The notes under the pieces are model-generated. The model worked only from the letters and a program-made list of their open reading frames with translations. It ran no database searches and was not told the origin of the DNA. A stretch of 64,000 bases of DNA from Grifola frondosa (lineage: Eukaryota > Basidiomycota > Agaricomycetes > Polyporales > Grifolaceae). A program made the position numbers and the translations under genes. Location: the NCBI GenBank assembly GCA_001683735.1, contig LUGG01000033.1, forward strand, positions 186,001 to 250,000, read 5' to 3'. Of the stretch, positions 59,701-64,000 are shown piece after piece (the stretch's first letter is position 1; the number at the start of each line of letters is the position of its first letter).

Positions 59701-60910
59701 GCCGCTCTGCTTGCCCCCGTCCCACATTTCCTTCCAACAAGGAGTGGTGGTGCGCACGCGCCCAGCACTCGCGCCGAGGACACCTGTGGCAATGACGTGG
59801 GGCCGGCGCACGCGGAATGAGAGAATCTGGCTCTCGAGGAGACATCATGGATTCGCGCGGAGGTCGCGGAACTCGTTGACCTTGACACCGGTTTGAAAGC
59901 GAAAGATGCCCTTGACGTGCGAGAACGGGTAGCTATCGCCTTGGAGTAACCAGAAACTGAAGAGCTTGTCATCCAGACTATAGACGATGGTCAGCAGCCA
60001 CGGATTCGATGATAAATTCAATAACATACCCTATTGACCCGCCCGGAGGGGCAATGGCAATGAGACGATCGAAGGCCAGCTCTTGGTGTACATGTCATGC
60101 ACAAGGGCTGTTGGCGCGTCCGCGTTCCTGCATGTCCATCAGCACAATGATTATATCTGACCACACAAGAAAATCCGCACTCACCTGCTGGTCAACATGG
60201 CAACATATTGTCTCTTTTCACTTGCGTCTTGGGCCGGAGGGGGAATAGGCTATACGGCCTGTTTCCGGCGGCCAACAGAAACGTCCGACAAATAACAGCA
60301 ACACCATGGGCCTGCCGTTCGACCCGTATGACTACGCGCCGCTGCCCTCCCGCATTCTGGCAACAGGCGCTGCGGCGAACTTCCCGTCAATAGCCAACCT
60401 CGAGGGCGGCGTGTTCAACGCACCCATGCTGGTGCCCACCACGCAAATCGACGCGGAACAGATTGTGCCGCACGGGAATGCACCCGCTACTGGCTTCCCT
60501 GTCCGTGCCGCCCTCGGTGGAGCGTATGTTGCTCGGTGGGTGTGGGGCAAGAAGAAGGGCACGCCCACCAGGACCGGTCGGGGAGGCTTGGAAGGGGAGG
60601 TGTAGAGGTTGCTCAGCAAACAATGGGCGGCAACGAGCGATGCACCCTTGCGGACGAATATCAATGCCCCAGGGAACATCAGCAAGGCCGGGAGCACCGC
60701 GTGGAGCAGCGCGAGCATGCTGTATGGGCACGCCCTCCGCTCCACGCTGGGCTCCACTGTGCTGGTAGAGAGGATGAGATGGAGGAGATGGAGCGCATGA
60801 GTGGCAGGTTTGGGCTGGAGTTCGGGGAGACGGATATTGGGGGCAGGGTGCGGACCATGACGAGCTCCACCTCGGGGATGATGATGACCGTGAGCATGCG
60901 GGCCAGCCAC
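59701..60910. other. GC-rich insert that splits the RPN2 pseudogene
   Basis: It separates the DTSDDV and AAVTSLAF parts of RPN2, which are adjacent in the real protein. 59845-60027 (-) reads SLDDKLFSFWLLQGDSYPFS ... KVNEFRDLR, which faintly recalls the N-terminal ubiquitin-like part of Crinkler proteins (low confidence). 60306-60605 (+) is a 99-codon frame (MGLPFDPYDYAPLPSRILAT) with coding-like composition but no family I know. A 250-codon minus-strand frame overlaps it and is probably compositional. Confidence 0.35.
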
Positions 60911-61450
60911 TGTCCACCGTCCGACATCGTCAGACGTGTCCGAAACTGCGATATGCAATAGTTGGCGGACAACGTCATTGTTTGAGGTACCAGCGGACGC
61001 AAGCGCGAGTGTATAGGTCCGCCATATCGCAAGATGGGATCCTATGAAAGGATTGGTAAGTCTAAAATGAGTCTGATAGTCCATCTACATTACCTTCTCG
61101 GCCATGAGTGATTTCACCATGTCGTCCGCCTCCTCCTGTCTCCCGTAGAAGATGAAAGCCAGACCAATAGTGACTATGAATGATCTTCGCGTGCCAAGTC
61201 TGGCGCGTATACATAAACATCCCCTCTGCGCTAGTGGCATCCGTGGTACCGAGCATAATCAGACCCATAGCATAACCAGATGGCCTCTCCCGCGACGGCG
61301 GAATCCGCGAACAGTGTCTCCTTCAGGTCGTCGTAGGCCTCCGCATTCTTCCCTCCCATACCTGCGACACCCAGCCGTAGTGCCGCGCCATGCTGCACAG
61401 TCTTGTTCTGCACAGCCCTCAACGTCTCCCGTAAGTAATTCTCCACTTGT
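60911..61450 (-). pseudogene. RPN2: RPN2 pseudogene, PC-repeat part
   Basis: Pieces of the Rpn2 repeat region: VQHGAALRLGVAGMGGKNAE, DDLKETLFADSAVAGEA, GLIMLGTTDATSAEGMF, then (frame change) FIFYGRQEEADDMVKSLMAE, a GTAATG-donor intron, and TLALASAGTSNNDVVRQLLH ... AVSDTSDDV. At least three frame changes. It continues at 58900-59700 after the insert. Confidence 0.85.
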
Positions 61451-61870
61451 CAGCCACTGCCGCACCCTGCGTTCACGAGACCGAGCATCTGGATATCCTC
61501 GGGAAAAGCGGTGGTGGTCAGCGTATCCCAGTCCCCTCTAAGAGCGTTTGCGCAGTACTGGTCCTGTGCCTCTTTGATCTCCCGCGCCTTGTTATAGCTA
61601 ACCAGACGCAACGTTGAGCGAGCTCAGCAGATTTGTGGATTTACTGCACTCACGTTTCGCGGAAACCCTAGATGGTGCGTCTGTCCATACACCCAGCCTA
61701 TTTATCCAGACCCGTGAATCCAAATACAATTAGAAGTGAGCAAGACATACTGGGTTCCGCCCTATGCGAATTCGAAGAAGCGTTAGCTTGACGATCGCTT
61801 CTACTGTCACATGGAATGCATGCATGTCTACATGACCCATTAAGCGAGGTACATCAAATATGTGGACAGA
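61450..61870. other. unassigned between fragments
   Basis: A minus-strand piece reads KAREIKEAQDQYCANALRGD (about 61530-61600) but matches nothing I recognise. The rest shows no gene. Confidence 0.3.
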
Positions 61871-62688
61871 CTGTTCACTTCATCTGATGCCACCGTGGGT
61901 TGCCTCCGGCCTCGAGGAACGAGGTGTTAATTTTATATGGCGGCTCGAGGAGCATCGAGGAGGGCGAGCGCTCCGGTGTCTTGCGCAACTTGATCGTGAA
62001 GCCCTGCCCGCCGAGCAAAGGACAGGCATAAACACGCAGATGAGGTGCGCATCAATGGCATTGGTAGATCCTGGGAGAACCAGCTGTCATGGAGGGTGAG
62101 TGCTGTGAGGTTGGAGGTCTCACGGAGAATCACATACCGCAGTTGTGGCGCCGCCTGCAATGGAGAGCGCGTGGGACTCGTCGTGCATGTTCAAGCTGTC
62201 CAGTGCATGTAGCCATGGTCGGACGGGGCCCTTGAGGGAGTTGTCGTCGCCGCTGGCACCGTCTAGTTCTGGACTGGATGTGTCACCGAGGTGCGAGTGC
62301 AGGTCTACTATTCTGCAGAAGCGTGAGGATCAGACAAGAATGCTGCAGAGCCGCGTGCAAGTACCTACCCGGGCATAACCCATGCAAGCTTCAAGTCGAT
62401 CATGACCAAGTCGTTGTAGGCCTCTATGGCTGCACGACCGACGTGCCGATGCCTTTAATGAGGCCATTGTCGAGCAGGATGTCGGCGAGGATGACTTCGG
62501 TGCCGTTCTGCTGGGCTGTCCAGACCTTGGCATTCTGTAGGAGAGTGGGCCTGGTACCAGGCAGCGAAGTTGGAAGATGGGCCTGGAGGCGAATGGAGAG
62601 ACCTGCAGCGAGAGAGAGTGGCGGCTGCGCGGGGAGGGAGATTGATGGCGAGGTAGTAGTCGTGTAGGTTTGAGCGAAGGGCGAGTCT
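61870..62688 (-). pseudogene. amidohydrolase (metal-dependent) fragment
   Basis: Minus-strand pieces: QNAKVWTAQQNGTEVILADI, LLDNGLIKGIGT, the metal-site motif VDLHSHLGDTSSPELDGA (about 62260-62320), LKGPVRPWLHALDSLNMHDE and SHALSIAGGATTAV, then GSTNAI, and LRKTPERSPSSMLLEPPYK to about 61875. Frames shift repeatedly and the second half of the enzyme is missing. The family includes imidazolonepropionase-like and related cyclic amidohydrolases. Confidence 0.8.
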
Positions 62689-63200
62689 ATAAATCATGAA
62701 AGCGAGCCATAGGAAAGTATGCTGTTCCAACCACAGACACGCCTCCGAGGATGGCCTGAATGGTGGATGGGCTGAGCGTACACATACGTTGTCAGCAAAG
62801 AATGAAATAGATATTGGTGGTAATCCACGTACGTTGTTCCAGCACTCTTGAAGAACGTATTGCCGTAGTAGTCTGAGCGTTTGAGAGAAGATCGTCAACA
62901 TGAGGCATGACATCGTTGCACAAGATACTCACAGTAGAAGTTCTGTCCATTCAACTGCCGGACGAACCGCAGCACCATACCGTTTATTGTCCTCTTCCAG
63001 AGACCATTGCACGCAGAGAAGCACTCCATCCACGTCGACTTGCTTCCCTCATTCTCTGCCTTGATACCAACCTCCAGCTCTTCTACAATATCCACCACAA
63101 CTGGATCGTCTTCTGGCACACCATTCAGCTCCGCCACTACCTTTCGAGCTTCGGACTCCCTTCCCGTACCCAGAAGATGACGACTAGAAATTCATTGTGA
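62689..63200 (-). pseudogene. hexose transporter (MFS sugar porter) fragment
   Basis: ARKVVAELNGVPEDDPVV (about 63080-63150), then VDIVEELEVGIKAENEGSKS, ECFSACNGLWKRTINGMVL and RQLNGQNFY. After a GTGAGT intron comes YYGNTFFKSAGT, and after another, AILGGVSVVGT. This is the region around TM7-TM8 of fungal hexose transporters (usual consensus QQLTGQNFYYYYG). There is a frame change before ESEARK. At about 62688 it passes directly into amidohydrolase sequence, so two gene fragments are fused. Confidence 0.8.
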
Positions 63201-63377
63201 GCTGCAGATCATCATATCAAAAGGCATACAGAACGAACGGCGATTCAGGTAAGAAAAAAGGATCGGTAGCGTCAGAATGCTTGTCAAACTATGTAAAATC
63301 TTCAGTGAACGTCACGAAGAGGAAAAGAGTGCATACTTTAGAGTTACAACTGACCAGTTGCAAGAGAGCATAAGAAG

Positions 63378-64000
63378 TTAGAAGATGGTTTCGAAGGCAT
63401 GATGGTCAGCGTATTTGTTAACATAGAATGCACGGAAGGCGTCGAGTGACTGATAATTTCGAAGATTAGTTGGAATACACATGCTTCCGTAGACACCAAT
63501 TAGGTGTGCAGCTCGAACGATTGAGTCCAAGTGGATTACAGAAATGACAGGTGACCCGCGCTTGGTCTCGGGCTTCACGATGTACATGCCGGTGTCTTCA
63601 TCGGGTTCATCAGAAATTCGCTTGAACCAATGCACGAGTGCACATGGATAGCGGATGTCGTTAAATGTGAATGAGAAGAAGAGTAGAACTCTTGCCACTC
63701 CAAGACCTAAAAATCCGTCAATATCTGCATCACGATTCACGAAGATACAGTCAAATCGTGGCGCAGTCCCCCACCACAGCGGTGTCGCTCGGATATGCTC
63801 CCTGTGCATTCCCCCAGTGCCCGAGGGGTCACTAGGTGCGTAGTAGGTTGCGGCGGCAGAGTAGAATACGGATACTTTTTCCTTGAATCGCGGACATTCA
63901 TCGAGCGGGACTTCTAGCCCCGGTAGATCGCTCGTCGGGTTGTACTGGTCGTACAGAAATCTACGAATGAGTTCAGGAAGGCGTGGTTGCCCAATTTCAA
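63378..64000 (-). mobile_element. Plavaka-type DNA transposon, C-terminus of transposase (runs off the window)
   Basis: An open minus-strand frame from the window edge to a stop at 63378-63380, with one or two short interruptions near 63800. It carries the typical end of Plavaka (CACTA-like) transposases: RFLYDQYNPTSDLPGLEVPL, SVFYSAAATYYAPSDPSGTG, GMHREHIRATPLWWGTAPRF, GVARVLLFFSFTFNDIRYPC, ALVHWFKRISDEPDEDTGMY, HLDSIVRAAHLIGVYGS and ALDAFRAFYVNKYADHHAFE. The catalytic part would lie beyond 64000. I could not identify the terminal inverted repeat between 63200 and 63378. Confidence 0.85.

Noticed and set aside
60332..61084. 250-codon minus-strand frame
   Set aside because: Only its first part (ASAGTSNNDVVRQLLH) is meaningful, as RPN2; the rest is GC-rich shadow with several overlapping open frames.

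Overview
The window is nuclear DNA of a filamentous basidiomycete, most likely an Agaricomycete close to Polyporales (the order is an inference). The evidence is: short GT-AG introns of about 50-60 bases in almost every gene, DUF6533 membrane proteins, F-box/LRR proteins of the Agaricomycete type, an EF-hand/ZZ-finger family, and the C-terminus of a Plavaka-type transposase at the right edge. Coordinates for multi-exon genes span first to last codon; exon limits come from reading splice sites by eye.

Layout. 0-4.5 kb: a decayed DUF6533 gene, an unknown membrane-protein fragment and two dynamitin pseudogene pieces, all on the minus strand. 5-14 kb: mostly ordinary genes, namely an intact MFS monocarboxylate-type transporter (-), an intact F-box gene (-) facing a frameshifted paralogue (+), and an intact Ntn-hydrolase asparaginase (-). 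14.5-19.2 kb: a full-length but frameshifted EF-hand/ZZ-finger gene (+). 19.5-27 kb: two minus-strand copies of a composite unit made of U1 (unknown), U2 (membrane-like unknown), a DUF6533 gene, a dynamitin tail fragment, an unknown block X, and a conserved GGCGCT-rich non-coding block. 27.3-31.1 kb: an insertion-like segment with a trypsin-fold protease-like gene. 31-36 kb: the polarity switch of the array, a tRNA-Ser(GCU) and the only full-length dynamitin gene. 36-55 kb: plus-strand copies of the same unit, including the one intact DUF6533 gene (43317-45010), with a single-copy island (F-box gene, GAPDH) at 47.3-51 kb. 55.7-58.5 kb: an inverted, 5'-truncated copy of the EF-hand/ZZ gene. 58.9-64 kb: degraded fragments of RPN2, an amidohydrolase and a hexose transporter, then the Plavaka transposase.

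The main result is architectural. About 7 kb at 16.4-23.6 kb is repeated in inverted order at 51.1-58.5 kb, with matched landmarks mirrored around about 37.4 kb. The unit inside is also repeated in direct order within each half. Most copies are decaying by single-base deletions, splice-site changes and nonsense changes, while one DUF6533 copy has kept an open 382-codon frame over 11 exons and a TATA box. GAPDH, asparaginase, the MFS transporter and one F-box gene are intact, so the lesions look like real decay rather than general sequencing error.
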